Source: Harmothoe impar
Lineage: Eukaryota; Annelida; Polychaeta; Phyllodocida; Polynoidae
DNA: 64,000 bases
Assembly: GCA_947462335.1 (NCBI GenBank)
Contig: OX381710.1
Span: 58,474,842-58,538,841, forward strand
Direction: 5' to 3'
The notes under the pieces are model-generated. The model was not told the origin of the DNA, ran no database searches, and worked only from the letters and a program-made list of their open reading frames with translations. The translations under genes were made by a program, and so were the position numbers. Shown piece by piece: positions 32,801 through 44,800 of the stretch; position 1 is the first letter of the stretch; the number at the start of each line of letters is the position of its first letter.

Positions 32801-35800
32801 ACAGTGTACGTGTGAGTAGTGTATGGAAAGTAGGGGTTGGGTCTGGGGAGTCTGTTCACCTGATTAAATGGTGCACTGTGCACACCAGTCTGTGCAGCCA
32901 TTGACCACTGTAGTCTGATTGTGGACAATAGCCAAACACGTCAATGCTACGGTAGATACTAGCCAGGTACTATGTCATATGGAGTATATAACGGTGTGGA
33001 CTTACAAAGACCCTGCCGGGGTTGAGCGCCTCCAGCTGTACGAACGGCGGCACCTTCACCATGTGCGCGCTCTTTGTCCTGGCGCTGGACGACGACACGT
33101 TGAGCGTGCGCGGGGTGCTAGCGCCGCTCGGCCCCACCACCGGGAGTCTCACCGACAAACTCTCGTGCTCAGCCTCAGGCGTGCCCCGCAGGCTGGTACT
33201 CATGTAGCGCCCCTTGGCCGGCGTCTCCAGGCTGGGAACCACCGCCGACACCATCCCCGCCGTCATCTTGGTGTTCACACCCGGGCTGTGACTGGTGGCT
33301 ATCTTGGGGGCAAAGTGAGGAGGGGAGCTGTGGTTGATGTTGTCTGCATCCTCGATGCGGATTTCTACCTGGGGCATGGCGGCCGGAAGGTGGATGCCGC
33401 CGGTTGTCGGCCGCGCCACACGACCTGTGCGGTTTACAGTGGACGGCAGAGTCAGACCCGCTTTACGGCCATTGCCCATTGTCGTATGTGGCCGTACCTT
33501 TGTGGGCACCTCTGACACGGTCCTCAGAGTTGTTATTTCCCCCTCACTACCTTCCTCCCGGAGGTGAGACAGCGTATTGCCTACTGAGTCCACCTCTGGT
33601 GCCTCCATGGCCGGCCCTGCCCCGTGCCGGTGCCGCGCTCTGTCCCGCCCCGTCACTGCCGACGCCCCCCGCCCAGGACTGCCACCAGTGGGCGTACTTG
33701 TAGCTTCCGGTCCCTCCCCAAACTCGGCGGAAGTGTACCGTCCTCCTAGACTAGACACCATCCCTATCCGCCGCCGCCGCTGCTGCGCCATGGTCAGCCC
33801 GGCTGGTGCCGACGTTAGTGACACCTTGCGGCGCCGCTGTGGAGAGTCCATATTAGCCACAAAGTCGACGATCTGTTTCTGCCGGAAGTAGGGGCTCTCC
33901 TGGTTCCGGCGGTCCTCAATAGTCTTCCTGCGCGCCACCAGGTTGAAGTCTGCGGCCGCCAGGTGCTTGATGACACGTGCCTCCCCCTGCAGGCAAAAGG
34001 GGCAGTCAATAGCCGTCGTATTGCATGGCTATGATATACAGACTTAATGATGAAAAATAAGACGAACTGGGTGGATGAATGCGTCACAAAGTTAGTTTTT
34101 TTCAGGGACATTTATAGTTATAAAATTGTCTGTTCAGATTCCCTTGGATAAAGATCACTTATATATTGACCTTTCACTCCATCAGCATATTACTGTCTCT
34201 GGTCGTGCCTCTAGACACTACCTCGCCATGTCTGTGGTACATGTACAACCTTACTGATTAATGTAACGGGAACAGGCTGTATGACATGTCACCTGAGAGC
34301 TGATGTGGGCGAGGGGTGTATCAGCTTTTTATTGGAAATAAATTAAATGATGGCGTGAGGCTTACTGATTTAATAATGTATATCCACTCCATCTCATTGC
34401 TGTCCTTGACCATGAGCCGACCAAACCTGCAAATATATATCACACTAATACAGTAAGTATGCGTAAGTGATTAAAATCAGGTACATTTTTCTTATATTGA
34501 TTTGGAGTCCAAGGGGCACAATTCCAGTCGAGTTTATACTTTAGATCGGCGACATGAATTTATATTTGCATACATGTATGAACATGTTATATTACAGTTT
34601 ACCCTTTGAAACACGATTTGACCCATTCGGAGAAATCCACCCTTTAATTAGAGCAGACATAGTAGACTGGTCCTTACTTGTAGGACAGCACGGTCCACAC
34701 AGCAGGGTTGTCTATCAGCCTGTGTAGAGGGAAGTGTTGGAACACCAGGTCCTGTCTGTAACACACATGTAGTAACATAGCAATATACCAGCAATATCAC
34801 CTAGCAATATCACTAAGGAAATAACTATTTTGAACAGTCACTGGATTAGGCCAAAAAAATAAATAGGTTTGTTTCAGGTCACCCGACCGACCCTATCAAA
34901 ACAGGGCCGACCCTACTTTTTTAATGCAATTTTGAAGAACTTTTCATATTTCTACATTATTTTTGGGTCAATTTTAGGTTTACAAAAATTTTGCCCCCTA
35001 TTTTTCCACTCTTTTGGTATCGTAGAGAGGCCTTATGATTTATCTGCCAACAAATGTGTGACAGAGGCATGTGGGGACCAACTCCCGAAGTGAATGCGAG
35101 TAATCTTAAAATATGCATATCCCCACACTCTAAGAACAGTGTGTTACGTTTACACACTTATTAACACGTTTTTCTGAAGCCACTTTTGACACACATTTTG
35201 GTGTAACACACTATACACTAAACACTCTTTGCCAAAAGTGTGTTGATCTCAAAAGTGTGTTGCAAATTTGTGTGTATAACTCCTCATGCATGTTCCCGCA
35301 ACACACTGTTCTTAGAGTGCAGTAATCTTAATAGCATAGTTTATCTTTTATCCACCAGAGTACAGCCACTGCATGGGGCCTACATGATATGCGTTGGATA
35401 GCCTTGTTAACTAAGAATTATGTTATTGGGGGGGGGGGGGGGGGGGCTCTGCCTCCCAACCCCAGCTTTTGTCGTAATTTACTTCTCTTATTTTCCCATT
35501 TGTTCGAATTTTATATTAGTGATAACAATTAATGCTTGTACCAATACCGTTGAATCCCTGTAGTCTCGTGGCAATTGGTAAAGTTTTATGGGAACTAGTC
35601 AGAATTACAGGGGATGTGCATATTTTAAGAGTATGGGAGTAATACACCACATCTAGCCGCTTGGTGAGTTCTTCCCTTCTTGCATGACAGACCTTGGCGT
35701 GGGCAATAAATTCAACTCTGCTGAGTTTGGTAAACTCGGATGGAAACAGCTTTGAGGTATAACGAATGCCTGGGGCGTAGCCTACACAGTGACTTTTTGA

Positions 35801-38800
35801 TAGGAGACGTGAACGTCAACATGAGCTGACTACTAAAACATTACTACTGGTACCTTTGATATGTTTGGTTGATACAAAACAGCCACAGAATAGCACAAAG
35901 GCATATCGTGTGTGCATGCATACATTGGTGAGTCTCTGTTTCGAAAGGGCAAAAGGCTTCCTGAGCACAAGATCAACAGTGATCAACAGGAGGTGGTGCT
36001 ACTACTTTGGGAGTCACATTGAGAAGGTAGAGCTCAGGGTTACACAGCTTTGAATAGGGATTGTCACAAATCTGAGGGCCTTTCCTGATTTTATGCCAGC
36101 AATTACATTCAACTATTTGAAGCACCTGCTAACTTGAAGACCTCGTTTGACACAACTGTAAAGTAAGGGATGTGCATACAAAATGTATGACCCGTTTCGA
36201 AACGCCTCACACTATTTCATCTAGTTGTTGCCTACTTATACATACTTATGTCTGAAAATGAAGATGTGAGTACGGACTAGTCCAAATGACAAGGAGGAAC
36301 GTATTTGAAGGGAGTTTATTTTCCAGTAGAGATACATGGATAAACCGTTTTTCAGATTGTGTAAATCGCGCATCAAATTTATCTATAGAAACTATCACTT
36401 TGCAGTTCTATCAGGTTAGTCAATTGTGACTTACTTGCATATATCCAGATATCGAGGGTCATGAGAGTCGTCACACATATTAAGTAGAGCACGATAATCC
36501 TGAAATAGGAAAACGGGAATGTATCAGAATTACCTTTTTAACAACCGTCTATTTTTGTTGCTGGAATGAAGACATTTAAGCCATGTAGGTGGAATAACAA
36601 TAAACAGTAATAATGTCACAGAATCTCATTGCTAGTCGTATTGACATAATTTAGACAATAGCATGTATGCCATTGGTAGAACTAGGAGGTTACGTGAATC
36701 TATTAATCATTGGTATCAGGAGGAGGTCTGGTCTGGCTGTAATGCCCGAGGCAAGTTGTGTGATAATGTATTAGCACAAATAGGAGGCAACTGCTCATGA
36801 TGAATCATGAGATAACAGGGCAAATAAAGCTGTAAATGCTGTAGTAACTGTACGCCAACCTGTCTGTGTATCGTGATCAGTTCTACTGTAGTTTGGGTTA
36901 GCACCGTGGTTCGTCGGGGACAAGCACATTTGAGGTCCTCTTCCTAGAATGGAAAAAATCAAAGTTACGAAAAGACATGGACAAGTTAAAGATCAACTTC
37001 TATCGACAGTTTATAATCGATAAGTTTGATGATTGGTTGACACACATCTGACAGTTTAACTACTTCAACATTGCCTAGGCAATGTTGCAAATTAAATCAT
37101 GGGCTAGACTTTGCGCCATAGACGTTGTATAGGTAACCCGATCTCAAAGCTTACCAACAGAGTCTACTCTTTTCTGGTGTAACACTGCAGATGGCGCTAC
37201 CCTTGTTATGTAATTAAGTGCTCAATAAAATGCCAAAAGCATTCTATTTTTTCTGATCTATAGCTTTGAATCTAGCACAGTTAAAAGCCACAAATTAGAT
37301 TGAAATCTTACTCCAAATCCCTCTCCCTGTTTTATTTCGCGAAGTTGTTTTCTATCCTTTGCCTTTTCTACCACTGAAAAAATAAAACACAGGGAAAAAT
37401 TGTTACAATGTCGACAATCGGTAGAAAGACCGTTCAAGCTAATACACCTCCAAACACTTTTAATAGTATAGATCTTAGGGGGAGGTAGAAATTACAATGA
37501 CACTAAGTGGTGACAACACTATTATAAATAAAGATGTAGAAAATATAGTAGTATGTATATAGAAATTAGAATGTGTTTATACTTACATTTTCCTGAGAGC
37601 ACAAAGAATATGCTGTCTGCTCCACTCCCCTGTTTGGTTATAACGCGGTCCTTCATGTACCTGGGGGTTCACAGAGACTGACATATAACTTGGTTTCTTA
37701 CAGTGGTTTTTGAATGCAAAGTCTCTACTGAACAAGTGATAGCAAAAGACATTAGAAATAAGGACAAACTTCTGTCAACAGTGTATAATCGAAATGGCTT
37801 GTCCCTATCCATAATCATTATGCTACCAAGTTGTAACTTACGTGTCAAACCACATACACTGCACCATCTTACGTTGTGTTTCTAACGGGAAGGAGTTGAA
37901 ATCTGGTGATGCCCTTTTCAGGAATCTTAGGATCTGGAAAATTAAGAGAAAGGGGAAATAATATAAGATCTACGACAGGGTCTACTGCAGAGCTATGATC
38001 TATAAAATGATGATGTGTAACTATCTGCTACTGACCGTGGAACCAGGGGCTAATTTCCTGTTTGACAGCTATGAACCGACATGTTACCCTAGTTTACCTC
38101 AGGGCTAAATAACTTAATCCTTTACATGATTCACCTCTGTACTCCTCTACAGTGGATACTAGCAGCTGACACTAGTTACCATAGTTAATGCAATTAGCCA
38201 CCAGAACGGTAGGCCGACAGTCAACCCCCCCCCCATTGCCTATCAGGATGTTTCATATTGATTAGCTGTTCAGCTATTGACTCTGTGTCTGAGTCCTATT
38301 CGGCTGCTAGGCTGTAAATCTCCTGTCTCTAGGCACCACTTAACCATGTGGGCGATAATACAGAGTCCTGATCAAAGGTCGTCCGCTTTGACAGTATTTC
38401 CGCCAAAATCATACACAGCGTACTTCCGGTATTGGGAAGTCAGCCTCACACACTCTCTACGCACATGTTACCCAAGGCTGTCGCTGTGTTGCTGCCATAA
38501 CCCAATGGGCACAGAATTCAGTTCAACATCAATTTAACGTTGAATCAACGTTGATTCAACATTGACATCTATGTGTCAATGTTGATTTAATGTCTTGCGC
38601 CCACTGGGAAGCCGCATGGTTTACGTGACATCCCCTATCGCCATGCATAGATTCCGGCCAATCTTCAACCACACCCTCGGCCCTTGGTTTTAGCCGAAAT
38701 TGTCCCTCTGCCATGCCTTCATGACCCTACCATCATCTCCAATCTTGTACATGAATCTAAACTATTTCAGTCCCCACTTCCATTCGCCCAGTCAAGATCC

Positions 38801-41800
38801 TTCCATCCCTATTACCCCGATCTCCCCACCTCCTACCCCCTTTATACTCTCTCTTACCAAAGTCTCAGGATGTTTGTTGTTCATTGGAATATCCTCCATT
38901 TCTAACTCAAAATCAAGGCAAAGAAGTCCCTATATAGATTACAAACGTGTTAACGTATCTCCGCATGCACGTGCAGACCACTGTCCAGTTCTGATGTGAA
39001 TAGGTATACGGAACAGAACTCTAGGGCAGAGATATAAACAACACCGAAACAGGTAAGTCCAGTGGGTTCTAAGACCTCGGCCTGACCTGCAGGTGAGCCG
39101 TTATTCGTGCCACAGGTAAGTTGTAATATGTCTTCCTGCAGCTCAATATGTGTAGTACCTGCACTACTTATATCCACTTGTGTTCCTCTAAAGTTGTACC
39201 ATGGGTCTGATACACATCTTAAGGACAGATCATGCACACAAGAAGTAGATTTTGGCGTATCTTAACTCCGGCTGGTCTGAAAACCCCAATCATGAATCAT
39301 TCAGTTTATACTCTATGCGCATAGTATGCATACTAACGAAAAGTATAATAGGTCTATAAACCCAGCTCTCTAAACGAGATATTAGTCATAAATGACATAT
39401 GGAGACATACAAGACTAATTTCATCCTGTACTATTTTGGGAGAAAAATGATGATAGATGAACAATGAATGAGCAATGGATGATCGAGGAAATACTGGCTT
39501 CATTTTCATAATTTAGCTGGGAAGTAACTAAACATCTAGCGCAACAATACTGTTCAATATGTGTAACTGGTACAGAGTCTTCTAGTCCATTGCTAGTGTA
39601 GTTGTATAGATCTATCAACATACTGTTAAATGCCTTACCTCATTGGTTTGTTCGAGTGTCCTTTCTGTTGTTTCTTTTGTTAAAAGACCTCTCATCTCAT
39701 CCGTCAACTGGATAATAAAAGCAAGCTTATCAGATATGCATAACATATCACATGAATATGTGTCTGACAATCAGATATGGCCACCGTCCACTGGGCTCTA
39801 ATCGACCAAAGTAATATAGGAAATGTTTGGGCTTAGTCGACCAAAGTACCCCACTGGACGGTGGCCGTAACATGCATACAGCAATAGTATAAAGAAGTAT
39901 ACACTGATACAGCTGCATACTATTATGTGTTGTAGTATTGTCTTGGGATATAAGCCTATTAAATCTTTGAACCTAATTTTAATCATCTTTCAGATGACCT
40001 GGCCTATCCAGATGAAAGGTTTCAGATATGGACTTGACTGCCCTGGTGAAAGCTTAGATCGGGAGGGAAGGTAAGCATATCATAAGTACATTTTGTCCAA
40101 TTCCCTTTGTCAATGTGGAGCTGTACATACCAAATCTCACATTGCTTAGAAATCATCCAGGTCTTACCAACAGTAACATCTAGTCTTCTGGACTCTGAGG
40201 CAGAATCTAGTTTGTCCTGATTCCCTTTTATTAAAAGAGGGTCAGACAGAGCTGGACTCTATCCCTGGGTCTGTTGAAAGTCAAGCTGACTTGCAACAGG
40301 CAGTAGCTTCAGTGCTATGCCCGAATCTTGCAAAAGCTTCACGTTTTTCCCTTTTCGTCTTTGCTCTAGATCTGTGTACACATTACTCTCGTTCCCAAAT
40401 CCTTCCGAAGGAAGGCTCTGGGGACAGCCAAATGACCTTGAACTTGGGATTTTGCTGGGTCTGGGCAACCCCTGCTGGTAGGCTGGAACCAGTGAACAGG
40501 AACAGGAAATGGAACCAGAATGTATGATGGTAGTTTTAGGTAGTTTTACTATCAGCCTTTCTGGTTCCATTTCCTGTTCCTGTTCGCTGGTTCCAAGCTA
40601 CCAGCAGGGGTTGCCCAGACCCAGCAAAATCCCAACATTTGGCAGTTACCAGAGCCTTCCTTCGGAAGGATTTGGGAACGAGAGTATGTACACATGAGCT
40701 GTACTCGGTACTATTACAAGGTGAATAAACCTTACCACGGCTGTGCTGTCCTCAGATAAGTGACCCTGGGGTTGAACAGTAGTAAAGTATTAGCGCTCTA
40801 GCTGGCCAGCCCCCCCCCCCCAACCTGCCTCTGGTGATGTGGAAATAGACAGGCCTGTTCAAGGTCACTAGGCTCATTCCAGGAAGGTCATACTCTCAGG
40901 TTTAGTCGTATTTAGACATATTGACTGATGACACGCAGAAATGGGGTTTACACAAAAAGGTACACCTGTGTATATCTACCTCTCAGCTTGTTGACTTTTA
41001 ATACCAGGCTAGGATCTGCGCTGATAAGAAATGCTCGAGTTACATTTTACTCATGTTGACCTATTTACACATTTTCATGCATCTGTACATTTCTAAAGTT
41101 AATCCCAGGGTCTCGAGCTCCTTATTTCCTCACACCTCAAGCTACCGGTAGTTGCACACATGTATGAGTACCCCGTTATAGATGACCTGATGACTACTTA
41201 CATCTACTCGTCGTTCCTTAAAAAATTCGCTGCGGTCAAAGGTGAGCTGGATAAGTTCTTTCTTCTCATTAGGAACTAGGGTCCGGAATGGCCGGACGCG
41301 CTTGGGTTGGCCACCAAGTCCTGAGTTGGACGAATCGACAAAGGAATCCATCTTTGCATACCACTCCTCACTGCACACTGCCTCATATACCAAACTGCAA
41401 AAAATAAATAATAAGACAATGATATCATAGCTCATTATCAATTCACGATAACGCACTGAAGCATGTACATTCTATATTTGAGAGAGCTGGATCCCCAGTA
41501 GTGGACATAGTTTGTGACAAAATGAGAGTAGACATTGACAATATGCAAAGTCCACAATGAGACGTTAGTGCATGCCCTCCAAACAGAACTCGGGAATTGA
41601 ACGTTCGCAACTGGGGAGAATCTGGGGAAGTCACCATAACACAAGAAAGACACAAGATATTCCCAAGAATTGTGACCGTGTCCTATTCACAAAATGAACT
41701 CGGGAATTGAACGTTCACGACTTGGGCGTATGACACAAGTTAAAACTTCTTAAAAAAACTTGTTAAAAAAACAGGAAATTTCCGGGAATATGCCACGAAA

Positions 41801-44800
41801 TGTTCACAAAACATTCAAAAATCTCCTGGGGATCACGAGTCAAGACTCAAGAATGGCACGAGTTCCACTTGAGATTTTGTTTGCAAGGTGGTGTATACTT
41901 AAGTGAGTTACGTGGTGTTGATATTTTAATAAAGTCCACACCTGTATTAGGTGTGTAGAGAATAAGCTAAATCAGTCGGTTCAAGCTGACCCAGCTAGGT
42001 ATCTGATGCTTGGGCCACTATCAATGTCTATGAGCTTCAAGTGAAATATGTTGTGTTTCATAGTATCTCTGTAAAGGGTGGGGGTGATAGGAGAAATATC
42101 ATAAACTCAGGATAAATGTCAGATGTGAACCAGACATGATGAAAATAAGCCTATCAGAAGATTGCCTCTCAGTTATAAATGTTAACAGATACATGATATG
42201 GAATAGTAAACCTATCTCACTATTGCATCCCTCACTCTATAGCTCATACGCCACATGGAAAAATATTGCTGAAATCATTCATCCCACTGAAGGGTATATC
42301 AAATAGGATATACCCTAAAACCTCGCGTATAAGCCTAACTCGCGTATAAGACGCACCCTGAGTTACGGCCGATCCTATAAGCCGCACTGGCGATCTGAAT
42401 GTGCCGAATTTAGTACTGTGTCATAGTGGCAAAAACTCTCGTATAAGCCGCACCTCGACCCTGGGCCGATCCTATAGGCCGCACTGCCGATCTGATTCGC
42501 GTACTAGCCACGGCGTATACACGAGGTTTTACGGTATTGTCAAATATCTAGTTAAACTCAATTAACTATCCTATCAGGCCCAGACTGGATAGAATCCACT
42601 TAATGCCGGGATTTAATAGCATGGGCATTTTACACACATTACTACTCCTCCCTTTTGATCCTCGGCCCTGATCAAAACAGCCATGACCACAACAGAAACA
42701 TCGCCAGGAAAGCGGGCTGGATTGCTAAATTCGACATAGCGATATGACCTTTTTTTTTTTTTTTTTTATAAGTGACATGACATGTGCTGTTTCTTAAATT
42801 CAACATGCGATATCTTTAGAGGCGACATGGGATATAGGGATTTAAGTGACAGGTGACATGGCCATTTCTTAAATACAACATGCGACGTTGGGACCCCTCC
42901 CCCCTTCCACTCCAGACCCCAATAGAAAATGAAGGGCATATCATGTAAGGTATTTGAAGAAGGAAATTTGGACCGAATGCTGGTCAAACAAAACTGATCC
43001 CACCCTATATGGTCAGACCGTTCATAACACCTTTCTGTTCACTTTAATGTTCTGGGAAGGATTAATCAGGTGCTAATCGGCTCAGTGCTGGTGTACATAC
43101 CCCTGCTGGCAGTCTGTGCGCGCTGCTAGGCTCCCTCATACAAGTACAGACACACTATAGTCTATACACTATACAGTGTGACTGCTGAGATCAAAATACC
43201 GCTTGTGACTCTTAAAATACTGGTCGACTCGGCATTGTCTTCTTTTTTCTTTTTGGCTAAAACATAATGTCAGGGCAATAGTATTGGGGTCGATTGAATC
43301 AGCATAAGTCATTTGGCATTAATCATGTACGCATTTATTCAAACAGTCCATCACGGGGATAGCTATGGTGCCAATCTTACGTTTATATTAAAGGCATTAT
43401 AGGAGAGGGTAATTCTAGATGAATAAAGCAATTATTATACTTACTCCTTACACACTCTGCAGACCCTTTGTATCAACATGACGGCTCGGGCAGCCCTCCT
43501 GAACTTAATGTAAGGCTGTGGGTAAAGCACAAGGACAACAGTGTAAGTACAGAAGTGATGTTGAAACAACTCAACTACGAGAAGGATAAATAAGTACACT
43601 GTTAATGCTGCCATGACATGGGGGCTAAAGGGGGTCCGTTACGGAGGCAGGCAAATGGGGATAGCCTGCTCCGTCTTTCTCAGGATGATTGTTGAGGACC
43701 TTTAATGCTTTTGAATGTAGGGTCGTGTTACATATAGTATGATATACTATTATGATATACATGTATCAGTTGGGCTTTAGAAATATGTGGACATCAAATT
43801 TGATATGAAGGACAAGGGTGTTATATCATTTTGCACAAGATATTAACCACTATAACAACACTGAACAGTCTCAGCCATTTGGTGCCAGCAATGTTGAATA
43901 TACCATTTCCATGTGAATTAAAAAGCTAATTGATTTGGTATGCTGTACAAGATAAGGCGATACTTGTTGTCAAATAGTACAATGAAGGGTCGTGAGTAAT
44001 AACATCTGACCAACAGAGTGAGGAATAAATACAATAAGCAGCAGATCTATCAGGAATTTGGTAATGCAGCGGGATATACAGGCTATTTATTATACTGGAA
44101 GACCTCGGATATAAGTTATGTAATAATAGCCTGTCTGTCGTGGTTATTTTGACATGTACTCAGCTCTTTACAGGCCTAGGCTTACATAGTTTACATAGTA
44201 GAGATAAGCGAGAGGAGATGAGCTTCTGTAACTAAAGGCATGCACCTGAGATGCAAACAAATTACGTGACAATGTGGAAGTAGTTATTCTTTCTTGTGAT
44301 AAGATATATATGGGTGAAACGAAGTTCGCAAGAGTGAGGCATTAAAAACCAAATGTCAAAGTCAATAGCCTGAATAGGCAGCACAGTGCACTATACTGGG
44401 GCGTATGGTAAAAGTCTTTCACAATGTAGTCAGAAACTCATCCACCTACCGACGGTGTCTCACTTCCAAAAACTTTTATCATATTGCTATTGATATTGAG
44501 GGTTTGCAAAACTTTCCGGCTTTACAGATCTCTCACTATACAGCATCTACTCCAAAATAGGAGAAGTACGGTCCAAGCAGACATGTTGCCAACACTGGTG
44601 AATCTGCATTACGGTGTGCTCACATACTGACCCGGACATACTAAGTATACAACTTATAGCTATAGTATACAGCACAGCAGGCCGTCCCAGCACCTGGTCT
44701 TCAGCTAGAGGCAGCTTGCAGACTGCACTAAACACACATCCCATACTTCACTAGGGGCAATCAAGTTTCTTAATTAGCATTGTTTGAGGCATGCAGTTCA

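Noticed and set aside
32919..33891. Plus-strand ORFs of 198, 104 and 99 codons
   Set aside because: Antisense shadows of the GC-rich CNBD2-like exon 13; the minus frame has clean splice sites and matching phases.
40259..40697. ORFs with GSISCSCSLVP on both strands
   Set aside because: The hairpin symmetry makes the same peptide appear on each strand; not a gene.
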